NCBI GenBank assembly: GCA_963971535.1
Contig: OZ020593.1
Span: 34,251,119-34,315,118 of the forward strand
Origin: Notolepis coatsorum
Lineage: Eukaryota > Chordata > Actinopteri > Aulopiformes > Paralepididae
Length of the DNA: 64,000 bases
Direction: 5' to 3'
The notes below the pieces were generated by a model. The model ran no database searches, was not told the origin of the DNA, and saw only the letters and a program-made list of their open reading frames with translations. A program made the position numbers and the translations under genes. Below, piece by piece: positions 1 to 10,558 of this stretch (the stretch's first letter is position 1; each line of letters begins with the position of its first letter).

Positions 1-1222
1 TGGATTTTGGAGGACCGAAGCAGAAACAATATCAAGTCCAGGGCAGGGCTGCCTGCATTATGCCGGTGAGTGTTGTGTTTTAATAATAATAATAATACAT
101 TCGATGTATAATACACCCGCTGTGGTGCTTAAAATCAAATGCACCCTACTGATCTCGATTTATAATGCGAGCACCTGCATTAAAATCAAATTACTGATCT
201 GTTCATGTGTAATGCACTGTCTGAGAGGCACTTTATAATAGAAAAAAGACAGTGCAAACATGTATATGTCGTTTTTTTTTTACAGTTAAAAAATGTTCAC
301 TTATCATTGGCCCGCCACACAATGGCTTGGGGAAAATTCGGCCCGTGGGCAAATCTAATTGGCGACCCCTGGTCTAGAGGATTATTCTGACCTCCACCGG
401 CGCTTCACATTTGGGCTTCCTCGGGGTGTAGTGGGGCTTGCCTGCTCCACGGTTGTGGCAGGCAGGTGAGCCTCAGAGGCGCCCGGAGGAGAGTGTGCGT
501 CGCTGGGCAGTTCCCCCGCCAGCGTTGCTCTCCGGCTGTGCAGCTGGATACTATTGCCACGAGAGGCAGTCGGCTGGCCAACGGTCTCTCTGGGTGGGTG
601 GTGTCTTGCAACACGGGCTCTCCGCCTCTGCTCGATGACGTCAATTGGCGGTGAGCGGCGGGGGCGGACGGTCTAAACAGATGTGTCAGTTGTGCGGGGT
701 CGGCTGCTCAGGCATACGGCCCGCAGAACAGTCGGCTCCAGGCGAGAATTCCTCCGTTACCTCTCCATCACGTCCGAGATACAGGCCTGGCCGTTAGCTT
801 GTAGCTAGCCGTTAGCCGGTAACGTCCTATGGAAAATTGGAATTGCATGGAGGGGACGGGGGGTTCTTCTTTGACGCCCCATGAAAACAAAGGCTTTGTT
901 TTCCTGGGAGCCCCGATTCCGAGTCTGGGTTAGAGTCCCAAGTCTCCGAGGAGGGATGCCCTCTGCCATCCGCACTGGACGTTGGCCCCCGCCTTTCAAA
1001 AAGAAAGTGGGTTGTGCTTCCCAGCGCGAGGGATGCAAGCTTGCACGTTTTTTATCCCCGACCTCATGGCAGCAGCGGCCCGCATAAAACGGGGCTTCGC
1101 TGCCGACGCCACTGTATCTCTGGCAACGCCGTCCTGTGAGGGAGGCGGTGTTGTCTGCCTTTTTTTCTTTGGGCTAAAGAAGAGGCAGTCGGCTGTCTGA
1201 AGTGACCAGGCCGGGATCATCC
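1..1222. other. Unassigned non-coding stretch
   Basis: No gene or recognised transposon. GC-rich between about 400 and 1100. Short motifs of the AGCCGTTAGC / GCTAGCCGTTAGC type occur near 790-820 and recur near 1515-1690, so both places may belong to one dispersed repeat. Short open frames on both strands show no domain and overlap one another. Confidence 0.4.
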
Positions 1223-1481
1223 CTATGTTCCCTGGGTCCTATGTTCCCCGGGTTCTATGTTCCCCGCTTTGATTGATTAATAGATTGAACATTTTATAAA
1301 TTTGTATTATTTTATTAATTATTAATGTCCGCCTTGTTTCGAACGGTTAAGCTTAGGCCCTCTTTCGAACTGGTTAAGGTTAGAGTTTGGAATCAAGGCT
1401 GGTGGTCTAAAATGTTCGATCAATCAATCAATCAAAGCGGGGAACATAGAACCCGGGGAACATAGGACCCGGGGAACATAG
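1223..1481. mobile_element. Foldback MITE with long inverted arms
   Basis: The left arm starts CTATGTTCCCTGGGTCCTAT and the right arm ends with its near reverse complement. The arms each carry three spaced copies of a CTATGTTCCC-like motif and run inward through a TTGATTGATT block to a short centre. The centre (about 1335-1395) contains TTAAGCTTAGGCCCTCTTTC followed by GGTTAAGGTTAGAGTTTG, which recurs in the foldback element near 52060. No coding capacity, so non-autonomous. Superfamily is not determinable because no clear target-site duplication is visible. Confidence 0.7.
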
Positions 1482-2710
1482 ACATGCTCCCACCAGGCCT
1501 GCATCACTACATTACACAGCTTCAGTAGTAGCCGGTAGCTAACAGTGTGTGAGGGCTAGCCGTTAGCTTGCTGTTGCGTTAGCCGGTAGCTAACGGTAGG
1601 CCTGTGAAGGCTAGCCGTTAGCTTGGTGCTAACCGTCAGCCTGGAGTTAGTCGTTAGCTTGTTGCTAACTGTTGGCGATAGCCGTGGGGAGGTAGCGGGC
1701 CCTGAACACTCTGATTCGGCCATTCGTCCTGCGTCCGGGGGTCAGGTAGGACACGTTACCACTTATGCCCCAGTCCCCCCCAAATGTTTTTGGTTAATAA
1801 CACAAAGTGTCCCTCCTAGGGGGGAATGTTTTTGTTTAACAAAACGTGTGTTTACTTCACTATATTTTGGGGGATACGACGTGTGCTATATAAACCCACA
1901 GCTACAAATGCTGGGGGCGCCTTCTTGCTTGGAGTTTGTGCAGATTTCTCTGAAATATGCTTGGTTGCTGTTGTGTATAACTTGCAAGCCCTGTGTTCTA
2001 GCACTTAGACGGGGCTTATGTCCTTTCCCTCTACCTAAACCAGTGTTTTTTTCTTACGTGGTAAGAGTGAACTTGACGGCTTCATTGTATGATGAGGGTT
2101 GTGTGTGTTTCATGAAATACATTTTTAGGTTAAAACGTAGCATTTGAGTCCGCAACTGGTGTGCTATTGTTAGCTTACAGAGTTATACGTATGTTACATA
2201 TGAACCAAGGACTTTTTGGTCCCTTTCTTCAGTCTGTTATTTTTTCTTTGCTTAAGGGTAAAGGTAAAAAAAAATAGCAGGTGGCAAGTTTTTTCGCACC
2301 TAAGCCAGAGTCGTGGATAAAGCCAGTTTTTTACACAAATCGGCTGAGAGATAGAATAAACCCCCCCCCCCCCCCCCCGGATATAGTTATATCTTTTACG
2401 AAACTGATTGGCCGGGAGGTTGTGCCTTTCTACCTATCAATTTCCCTGACGAGGGTGTTCTTTCTCTCGTCACAGGGAGGGGGGGGGGGGGGGGGATTTC
2501 CCTGTCTCCCACACCAAATTAGGATAGGTGGGACACGGGATTCCCCCGGCCATTTGAAGACGTCACAGGCGTGTTTTCTTATTGGCCAAGAGATATGTCC
2601 GTGAGTTACAGGCCGCTGTCATTGTAAAGGATAGGGGATGCAATGCAGTTGAGACTATTGGTTCTTCTGTTCTGCTCCCTACCAGTAGTGTATATTGGGC
2701 CGTTTTGAGT
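1482..2710. other. Unassigned stretch with homopolymer C and G tracts
   Basis: No convincing gene. Contains a C tract near 2360-2380 and a G tract near 2478-2495, which are polymorphic or error-prone in fish assemblies. A 174-codon open frame at 1623-2147 has low-complexity hydrophobic composition and no domain I recognise. It is treated as chance. Confidence 0.35.
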
Positions 2711-2890
2711 TTTCAGAGCCTCCTCAGAGAGTTTCAGAGCCTCCTCAGAGAGTTTCAGAGTCTCCTCCTCAGGGAGTTTCAGAGCCTCCTCCTTAGAGAG
2801 TTTCAGAACCTCCTCCTCAGGGAGTTTCAGAGCCTCCTCAGAGAGTTTCAGAGCCTCCCTCTCAGTGAGAGAGCCTCCTCAGAGAGTCTT
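2711..2890 (+). repeat. Minisatellite, 21-24 bp unit
   Basis: Repeated unit AGAGCCTCCTCAGAGAGTTTC with 3-bp expansions (CTC inserts). At least eight degenerate units in a row. An open frame runs through it only because the unit length is a multiple of three. Confidence 0.85.
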
Positions 2891-3335
2891 AGTCTACTTA
2901 GTCCAATTGTTACATTGCTGTCTTCCCCTCTTACATAAAGAGCAGAATTGATGCGGTTGTTATTCCCAGGCTCGTCGTATGAGAGCCTGTGTCTGTGTCT
3001 CTAGTACCGGCTTCCTGCTGCTTGTCCCAGACAGCGAGGGGAAACATTGTGGGGCTCTTTCTTGTTAGAAATTCGCCGGCACTGTTCTCGGGTTCTTTAC
3101 GAGCATACACGCTGTTTCATAAATCAGCGTTTGGTGTTACGAGACCGATCAGCGCTGGCCCAGGGTGTTTTTTAATGATTGAATCCGCTTTTTGGGACCG
3201 GCGCGCCTTGGATCCTCCCCGGTATTCTGATGGTTGTAGGAGACCTCAGCGGGTACATCTGTCGGGCTTTCCGCTTTGCTCCACTCTTGTGTTCCAATAG
3301 AGCAGAGTGCAAAGCTATACGGAAAATAACGAAGG
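2891..3335. other. Unassigned stretch
   Basis: No recognised feature. A 103-codon open frame at 2989-3300 has no domain I recognise. The end of the stretch (about 3290-3320) carries CCAATAGAGCAGAG, which is also found next to the right arm of the following inverted-repeat element. Confidence 0.3.
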
Positions 3336-3605
3336 TTATCCTATAACCCTAGTTATATAAGTATAGCGAGTGCTCTGCTCTGACTCACTGAGGACCCCAC
3401 GTGTCTTCCGTTTCGGCAGTGAAAGACTGGGGAAGGAGCTGGTAGTATGGCCATGGCCCGCTTATGTGTGAGCGGATGTGGGCGTGGCCAGGCAGGTAAG
3501 GAGCGTGCATGTGGTTGAAAGGTTTCATGATAGCATATGATTAAAGGGACAGTTCCAATAGAGCAGAGCGCTCGCTATACTCATATAACTAGGGTTATAG
3601 GATAA
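3336..3605. mobile_element. MITE with ~46-bp terminal inverted repeats
   Basis: The left arm (3336-3382) starts TTATCCTATAACCCTAG and reads through AGTATAGCGAGTG to CTCTGCTCT. The right arm (3560-3605) is its near-perfect reverse complement, ending CTAGGGTTATAGGATAA. The roughly 175-bp interior is non-coding. This is the structure of a non-autonomous DNA element. I cannot assign a superfamily. Confidence 0.7.
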
Positions 3606-3609
3606 TGTT

Positions 3610-3877
3610 TGTTTCTTTGTGACATCTGTTACTTTGAGAAAAGTGCATATACCTGTATGATCTCTATAAACTGATCATTAAGATGACTCTAACTTTTCAT
3701 TAATTCATTCATTTTATTTTGTTTAACTAAACACCTTACAGAGAGGGCGGCTATAGTGATCTCGACCAAATTCAGAGCATTGCTGGACATGTGAGGCCAG
3801 GTCCTTGTTAACATTACAAGCCAAAAGATAAGTACCTGTGATAATTCTCTACCATGAACAAGAATTGGCAAAGCAAT
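3610..3877. repeat. Dispersed repeat F, copy 1
   Basis: Shares a run of similarity with 7737-7930: TTTGTGACATC, the block GTGATCTCGACCAAATTCA, then GTGAGGCCAGGTC and ACATTACAAGCCAAAAGATAA occur in the same order in both. Continues into the inverted arms that flank the V-SINE, so it may be the left part of a larger element. Confidence 0.6.
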
Positions 3878-4354
3878 GGGTCTCATTCTCCAAGGACTTA
3901 CGACAAAAAGGGCTTTCTCTTAGGGCCATTTGAGACCTTTTCGGGCCGAATGGGGGCAGCGGTGGCTTAATGGTTAGAGAAGCGGGTTTGTGACCGGAAG
4001 GTCGCCGGTTCGATCCCCGGGACCGGCAGGAAAAATCTTGCGCTGAAGTGCCCTTGAGCAAGGCACTTAACCCCCAACTGCTCCAGTGGAGTTGCTCAGT
4101 GGCCAATGGTGTCAGACTGTGGTTGTACTGGGCAGCTCCCAGGTGTGAATGGAACTGTGTGAATGTGAAGCAGGGCGTAGCTAAAAAAGACCATCTGTGC
4201 TCAGCGAACCTACCCTGGGTAAATAAAGGTTAAACAATATATAATTAATATTATATTATAATATATTGTCTATATTCATGTCTTGCCCGAAAAGGTCTCA
4301 AATGGCCATAAGAGAAAGCCTTTTTTGTCGTAAATCCGTTGGAGAATGAGACCC
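3878..4354. repeat. 70-bp inverted arms flanking a SINE
   Basis: The left arm 3878-3946 starts GGGTCTCATTCTCCAAGGAC and ends GAGACCTTTTCGGGC. The right arm 4285-4354 is its reverse complement with a few mismatches. The spacer is almost entirely a V-SINE. Probably a foldback element whose loop was hit by a SINE. Confidence 0.75.
3951..4240 (+). mobile_element. V-SINE-type SINE (tRNA-derived head)
   Basis: The 5' part is tRNA-like: GGCAGCGGTGGCTTAATGGTT resembles an A box, and CCGGTTCGATCCCCGGG matches a B box. The central core GTGCCCTTGAGCAAGGCACT is the conserved domain of vertebrate V-SINEs. The 3' end is an A/T-rich tail (AAATAAAGGTTAAACAATAT). It has no coding capacity and depends on a partner LINE for movement. 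It lies between two inverted arms. Confidence 0.85.
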
Positions 4355-4436
4355 AATGTCCACACACAATAACGCCCAATGGCCACACAGTAAAGGTTTG
4401 GGGTGTAAAACACCATACACAAGTCTATTCACGCTC

Positions 4437-5307
4437 TTAACACTTTCAGCGCCAGCAGGGGGCGCACGATTTAGTGCTTGAATGCCCAGCATCCACGTCA
4501 ATGTTAGCGTTAATAACGCCTAATCTTTTTCCAGTCAACATTGTCAAAGCGGATTGTTTTTTTATCGGTTCATTTCCGTTTTATAGCATTTTGAAAAGCC
4601 CTTGTTTTCAAGGAAAATAAAAAGATTCCGTGATAAACGCCCTGTATTGGAATATTCTAGAACGTTGTCATTTTTCGGCCTATTTATAAATCGTTTTCAA
4701 ATAAACGCTAGATTATCGATAGTATATGTGTACGTATGCACGGTGGGGCCGCGAGCTGAAAAACGATTCTCTTAGTTCCTGATTGCTCGCACAGCCACAC
4801 AGCCACACACATAGGGGAAAAGCTTATATCTCCGTGAAAACATGTCTGATTATCCTAAGACTGGTAAAATAGATTCCTTACCTGAGATCAGATGTTATCC
4901 AAAAAGATCATTCCAATTCCTGATCGCCATTCCAAAAATCGATCGCTTTTATTGATCCAACGCTACATACTTTAAACACATATTCCACGCTGTTCTGATG
5001 GTCCACAATGAATCCGATCGGCTCGGGGTACATGCCTGAGAAGTAAAATGTGGATTCCGGATTTTTCTTTTCTCATCCATTTTCATTGAGTCCATTCCAA
5101 AAGGGTGCATTACCATCTGGGAGACGATAGGGGGCGGTTTTTTCACATCTGAGCTCCTGATGGGGCTGGTTTACCAACGGGAGACTCCGTTGATGAAATA
5201 TGAATTCAGAGCGCTAATAAAAAAATAACACGCAAATTGTCGTGGTGGGCATTCAGGGGGCGGGCTGATAACACGTGTTATGTCGTTTTGGGCATTCAAA
5301 GTGTTAA
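4437..5307 (+). mobile_element. TTAA-flanked (piggyBac-like) non-autonomous element A1
   Basis: Flanked by TTAA on both sides (4437-4440 and 5304-5307). Terminal inverted repeats read CACTTTCAGCGCC on the left and the complement of CACTTTGAATGCC on the right. TTAA duplication with such termini is characteristic of piggyBac-class elements. The roughly 863-bp interior has no transposase. Internal blocks (AAATAAACGCTAGATTATCG and GGTAAAATAGATTCCTTACC) recur in other copies near 9.9, 48.4, 51.9 and 59.1 kb. Confidence 0.75.
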
Positions 5308-7340
5308 CTATGAGCCACTCAGGTTTGACACTCTGGTGACAGACAGTCACAGGGCTAAACATGCACTCAACTAAATGCCATTATTATGTTTTTGTTTTTT
5401 ATTTATTTCATTTCATGAGATCAATGATTTGTTTTTGTTTTATGTTGTTTCTATTTATATGTTCGAAATAAAGATTTCAAATCAAATCAAGCTCTGCCTA
5501 GCAACTGGTATGAACTCATTCAGCACCAGCATGTACCCCCATCCCTGTTGTCTCTGGGCCAGCTTTTCGTGACCGTTTTCGCGATATTTCATGATCTTTG
5601 CAGAGCTATTGTATATTCTATATTATGCTATGGAGACAATAGTATGGCTCATTTGACAGACACTATTTGTAGTACAACATGTAAAAAAAAAAAAGTTTGT
5701 TTCTACATACCTTCATTCGTTCACAATTCCAATATAAACATTGCCTCGTTTCACTCCAATCCAAGCTGATTTCCTGGAACGCGAGTTACAGAGCGTTTTC
5801 TGCGGGTATGCGTAAATCAGGTTTTTCGCTCACCTGATACACATTATTTCCAGGTCAAAGGTAAACACATTGTTTCTTTACAAAGCCTGGGGGGGGGGGG
5901 GTCGTTTATCCAAAGCGATCATATAAGCGCATTTTTTATGATGGAGTTTTGGTAAAGTACACATAAAAAAAACGTTACCTTTGTTTTAGATGTACTCCAT
6001 TTCTCACGTCGAGTCCAAACGTGTCTTGAATCAGAACAGGATCAATACATATACTCTAGGAAGTGGGGAAAGTGCAACAAAATGGATAAAAAGGCTGTAT
6101 GCTGCTGCCCTGAGCTATGAAACCCAACCAATGCGGGATTGTTGGACCAACGAAATACACCGGGCAGAAGGCAGGAATATATTCAATGTTATCCCAACAG
6201 TTCTTATACTCCATGGGGCATATTCCAACAGTTTACTGATACTCTAGTGGTCCATAGTCACCGGAGGGGGGGGGGGAAAGGTGCACGTTAAAATGACAGT
6301 TCCTATATTAAAGCAGGGAGGGGGGTTGAATGGGGAGCACTGTCCTGTCAAATTGTGACATTAATTTAAACAGTGATGATTCCAGCTAGACTATTACAGT
6401 CTTGGTTTATACTTCATACTGCCATGCTGGCAAATTTGCATTTATTAGATTCACAAGAACCGGACATTTAGGGAGTCATGTTGTTGTCTGTTGAGTGGAA
6501 TGAAACTTTGAGGAGTTGTTGTGCTATAACCTCAGAAACTCTAAAGCCATCGTTTTTCGATTTGCGACTTTAATCCCAAATTAGGAAGCCACCATGCAAT
6601 TAAACATTAAACGCCGCAGGGGCCTCCCAAACAAACCTCCTATCTCTAGTGAGACATTTTATAATTCTTAATGTGCTAAAACACCTGATAGTAGAAACAT
6701 ATTTAACTTCCAAGTCTTGAAAAGGGGATATTTCTGCTCCCCATCCGTCACCGGATCCAATTTCTTGTTAAATCCTCACTGACGTTTAATTATTCTGACC
6801 TCCCTCTTGAGGAGTAATGGGTTCAATCATCGAAAAAGGTCTCCAAATGCGATGTTATTCCCTGGACGTTAATTGCGCTTGTGGGGATTTATTTGCTTAT
6901 TTTCTGTTCACATTATATAGTTTGTACTGCAGTAAACAATCCATATGTATCCCTTCAATTCAGCCGTGTTTCTTCCGGGCACAACACAGAAATTTGAAAG
7001 TCAAATTGCTTTCTAGCTCATGAAATCCACAAAATATACCGCTGTCAGCGCCCCCATGCCGGTGTGAAATGGCAAGGGCTCCAAAGTAATGATTTCATTT
7101 AAAACAATACCGAGCCTTTGCCCACAAGTGACATCAATTATATCAGGTCATCGATGTGTGTTATGTAAACAAAACAAAAGCCATCTCTCAACCGATGCGA
7201 GCGATTCAACGTTCAAAGTGCCATCCCGCCTGTACTGCAGTCCAGCATGTGTCTTTTGACGACCGGTGGTCACGCAGCGGTATGTGTGTGACTGACTGGC
7301 CAAAGTATCAGACATCTGAAACACAGGAGCAGCTGCCTCC
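5308..7340. other. Unassigned stretch
   Basis: No gene recognised. The end of a LINE-like 3' tail (ATAAAGATTTCAAATCAAATC) is visible near 5465-5490. A G tract lies at about 5889-5900, followed by sequence weakly like the interior of the TTAA-flanked family. The rest is AT-rich with only short chance frames. Confidence 0.35.
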
Positions 7341-7373
7341 ATGAAAGGAGGTCAGACCATGTGCCTGTCTGTG

Positions 7374-7432
<59 letters not shown>

Positions 7433-7560
7433 CCTGCATGCGTGTTCACACAGACCATGTGCCTGTTTGTGTATCAATGTGTGTGCTCATGTGCGCGTGC
7501 CTGCATGCGTGTTCACACAGACCATGTGCCTGTCTGTGTATGTGTGTGTGTGCTCACGGA
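7341..7560. repeat. TG microsatellite with adjoining minisatellite
   Basis: An uninterrupted TG run occupies about 7378-7428. After it, a longer unit containing CACAGACCATGTGCCTGT and TGCGTGCCTGCATGCGTGTT is repeated about three times to 7550. The open frames here are translation of the dinucleotide (alternating Cys/Val) and are not genes. Confidence 0.95.
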
Positions 7561-7736
7561 CCATCGGGCAGCAAATAGTCAGTTGTCGCCTTTTTAACCC
7601 TAATCAAAGGCGAGCTTTGACACAAAGTGCCTGTGAGACACAAATACACCCTCGGACACGCACACTGCAGCTGGGATCCTATAGTGATGAGTGACAATTA
7701 TACAGCCTTTGTAACAGCATTTCCAGTTTTCAATCA

Positions 7737-7930
7737 CCATTTCTTTGTGACATCCGTCACTTTTTGAAAAGCGCTATATACCCGTATAACACCTTACACA
7801 GGTGATCTCGACCAAATTCACAGCATTATGGGGCATGTGAGGCCAGGTCATCCAGTCTAATAACATTACAAGCCAAAAGATAAGTGTGTACATGTGATAA
7901 TTATCCATCATAAACAAAATTCTCCATCAC
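7737..7930. repeat. Dispersed repeat F, copy 2
   Basis: Collinear with 3610-3870: GTGACATCCGTCACTTTTTG, GTGATCTCGACCAAATTCA, GTGAGGCCAGGTC, ACATTACAAGCCAAAAGATAA. This copy lacks the inverted arms and SINE that follow copy 1. Confidence 0.6.
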
Positions 7931-8878
7931 ATTGACACCAATTAACCCGATGGTAATCATATTCTACAAAATGGAAAATATCCCCATGTATCCATTATCT
8001 CCAGTTCATTGGTTTAACCATCATCGTCATCATGCTGGTCTGCTGCTGTGATGTGTTGCTGCTGCCCCCAACTGCTGGAGACTTGTGCATATGGTGTGTG
8101 AAACATGCCAGTGGTTTGACAGTAAACAATGTAAATACTAGTATTTTAATTAGATGGCAGCTGCCGGGTTACTGTATTAAACCTTTTGTGGATCCATGGT
8201 GACCTTGAATGTCAGCTTTTTATTCCCCCCCCCCCCCCCCCCCCCCCACAGAGAACCCAAGATCAGAACTTCATCAATGCTTCTCCTTGCTTCATAACTA
8301 CCACAAGTGAATGAAAATATGGGGGGGAATAAATATGGGTGTTTTTCCCAATTGTCATTGTCCACTCATAGCCACTCACTGAGTATAGCATCTGGCCTTT
8401 TAATGGCCACTAAACATGAAATGTTCATAAAAAACGTATCCAATTTGATTATGGCCATTTTGGACAGTGGCCTAGGTGCTGGGCAGTGACATGGCCCGCA
8501 GAAGAAAAAAAAGAAAAAAAAAGTCCCCATAAGGACAGTAGGGAGGGGTGGGCCCGAGATGTGCACGTTGGACACCCGAAGCGGCAATATCACTACGCCA
8601 TCTGTAGTCAATCCACGGGAACTTAAGCAGCGCCATTTATTGCACATATGATTGCTGGGTGGCATGCTGTTTATTTTACAAGCCATCTGCTCTGGAGAGG
8701 TGAGGAGAGATCTGTGAAGGAAACAAGTGACAGGCTTGCCTCAACACCGTCACACATTAAAATTCACTTTACTTTAGATGGATAATTATTGTTGTATTTA
8801 TTGTTGTATTGTTTATTATTGTTGTATTTATTATTGTTGTATTATTTATGAGTGTTTAGCCGCACATCCCAGGGCTGG
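7931..8878. other. Unassigned stretch
   Basis: Contains a C tract at about 8226-8247 and an imperfect TTGTTGTATTTAT repeat at 8788-8847. No gene or recognised mobile element. Confidence 0.4.
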
Positions 8879-9368
8879 TGTTACAGCCACAGCCAGGGCT
8901 TTTCTCTCCCCTGTCTGTCAGCAGGTCCCCACGTCCATATATGGGTCTCCTCCTGTTTCGCCTCACCATCATCCCTCCCACCTGTGCCTGGCTACCATGG
9001 AAGTCATGGTACCAGGATAAGAGGCCAGCACCCCTGCCACGTCCGAGTGTTGTTTTAGCCTCACGTGGTATTAGGACTCTTCTCTGGACCTCTATACAAT
9101 ATATATATATATAGTATATGATTTGTGAGCTCTGAAACCTGCGTCATCTTAACCCCTGTTCTCTGACATCATCCGCCTGCACTCACCCACGTACCTCACC
9201 AGCCTGCACTGCACCTACCCACGTTGCCCGTTTGTCTCTCCCCCCGCTCCCTGCTCTTCATCACCAGCCCCCTGCCCCTTGTCCTTCCCTGGCTTCATTA
9301 AATATCCTAAACCACCTCATTCTCCTGTACCAGTGTTCTGCTCTTGGGTTCTCTACACCCCCATAACA
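8879..9368. mobile_element. Possible solo LTR (~490 bp)
   Basis: Starts TGTTACAG and ends CATAACA, giving the short inverted TGTTA/TAACA ends of an LTR. The flanks GCTGG (left) and GTTGG (right) would be a 5-bp duplication with one mismatch. An AT-rich TATATATATA box lies near 9098 and an ATTAAA-like poly(A) signal at about 9298. No internal region follows. Gypsy-type is possible but unproven. Confidence 0.4.
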
Positions 9369-9606
9369 GTTGGACTGGCATACTGGGCATTTTCCCATGG
9401 GGGTGTGACATAATTGAATTTATAATTTAACCCTCGAGTCACCCTTGTCGCAGTTCTGGTCAAATGGGTTAGGGTTAGGGTTTTCTTCACGTGTGTTTGT
9501 GGATAGCGTTGCCTAGATGTGATGTATATGCCAAAAAAGTAGCTCAGTATCACATCTTGGACTCACATTACAATAATCCATGTTTGTTTTTTAAAAACAA
9601 TCACTA
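9369..9606. other. Unassigned stretch
   Basis: No recognised feature. A short GGGTTAGGGTTAGGGTTTT tract at 9464-9484 resembles telomere repeat but has only two full units. Confidence 0.3.
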
Positions 9607-10040
9607 TTAACTCATTCAGAGCCACGCCCATATGACCAAATTAGGTATAGCGTGCCAGCACTGAAGTCAATGGGAGGACGGGGATATTTGTGAACGCTTA
9701 AACTATATCTTAAATCATGGCTATGGGTCTAATACACCCGTCGCTTATCAATGACTTGCTTGCAGTCAACATGTACGAAACGGATAGTTTTTTCATCGGT
9801 ACATTTCCGTTTTATACCGTTTTGAATACGAGTATAGTTTTGGAGATTTCTAGTAATTCCAGAGAAATCCGCGATAATAGCCCTTTAGTGGAATACACAA
9901 AACACTTTGTAATTTTTCGGCTGATTTATGAATAGTTTTCAAATAAACGCTATTCAAATAACGATTATCCGTGCCTTGGTCAGCGCTAACGGCATGCACA
10001 CACACACACACGCTCCGATGGCGGAGAAAGGAACATCTGA
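9607..10040 (+). mobile_element. TTAA-flanked element A2, left part
   Basis: The left terminus after TTAA (9607-9610) is CTCATTCAGAGCC, a variant of the A-family inverted repeat. The interior (TCTAATACACCCGTCGCTTATCAATGAC and AAATAAACGCTATTC) matches the copy at 51.6-51.9 kb closely. The copy stops at a second TTAA-led terminus at 10041, so its right half is missing. Confidence 0.6.
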
Positions 10041-10235
10041 TTAACACATTGGGTGCCATGCATTATGCCCATCTTTACCACCCTCTGCCAGCGCTGTAAC
10101 CCTATGGAGTGGCTCAGCTTCTTTGCAGGGCTATAACTTTTTAAATATTATAGCTATATCGACATTACTATGGCCCGTTCAACATCGGGTATCTATCGTT
10201 CAGGATGTGGGAACGTAAAGTAAAGTAGAGTAAAG
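10041..10235 (+). mobile_element. Left end of a second TTAA-led element (A3)
   Basis: TTAA at 10041-10044 is followed by CACATTGGGTGCCATGC, a good A-family terminus. Only about 190 bp remain before the BEL-derived sequence starts. The last 25 bases are a TAAAG-rich stretch that forms the junction. No matching right end was found. Confidence 0.5.
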
Positions 10236-10523
10236 TAAAGTCGTGTCAGTTCCCTCCTGGTCCCCACCGTGAGCTTGGTCAGTTACATTAGAACCCACTA
10301 GGGCCTCTGTGGTCGGGGTATCCTGGTTGATAGGGTCGGACATAATTTTACTTTCTACTTTTACCGCGTTTACCGTTTGTAGAAGGCTAGGTAGTATACT
10401 GGCAGCGTAATCCTCTAAGTACTGAGGTGGCTGCCGTCTACGCTGCGGGCGTTCTACTTTAGGAGGACCGTTTCGTGGAGTGTTCATCATAGGCCATTTC
10501 AATATTAATACCACTATATTAAT
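10236..10523 (-). pseudogene. Truncated second copy of BEL gag N-terminus
   Basis: Encodes the same roughly 90 N-terminal residues as the full gag at 16-18 kb (MMNTPRNGPPKVERPQRRR and onwards), then breaks off at 10236 into TAAAG repeats. It lies outside the downstream LTR. This is the expected product of recombination between LTRs of two tandem or sister copies, followed by truncation. Confidence 0.85.
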
Positions 10524-10558
10524 ATTACACTAATTACCATCCGGCTCGAAGGACCAAT

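Noticed and set aside
1623-2147. 174-codon open frame as a host gene
   Set aside because: Low-complexity hydrophobic translation, no domain, no splice or promoter context, and neighbouring frames overlap it.
4949-5146. Similar short peptides encoded at 4.9, 48.0 and 59.2 kb as a conserved small protein
   Set aside because: They come from homologous non-coding interiors of TTAA-flanked elements. Frames are not maintained between copies.
7341-7694. Cys/Val-rich open frames
   Set aside because: They translate a TG microsatellite.
9464-9484. Interstitial telomere repeat
   Set aside because: Only two GGGTTA units.
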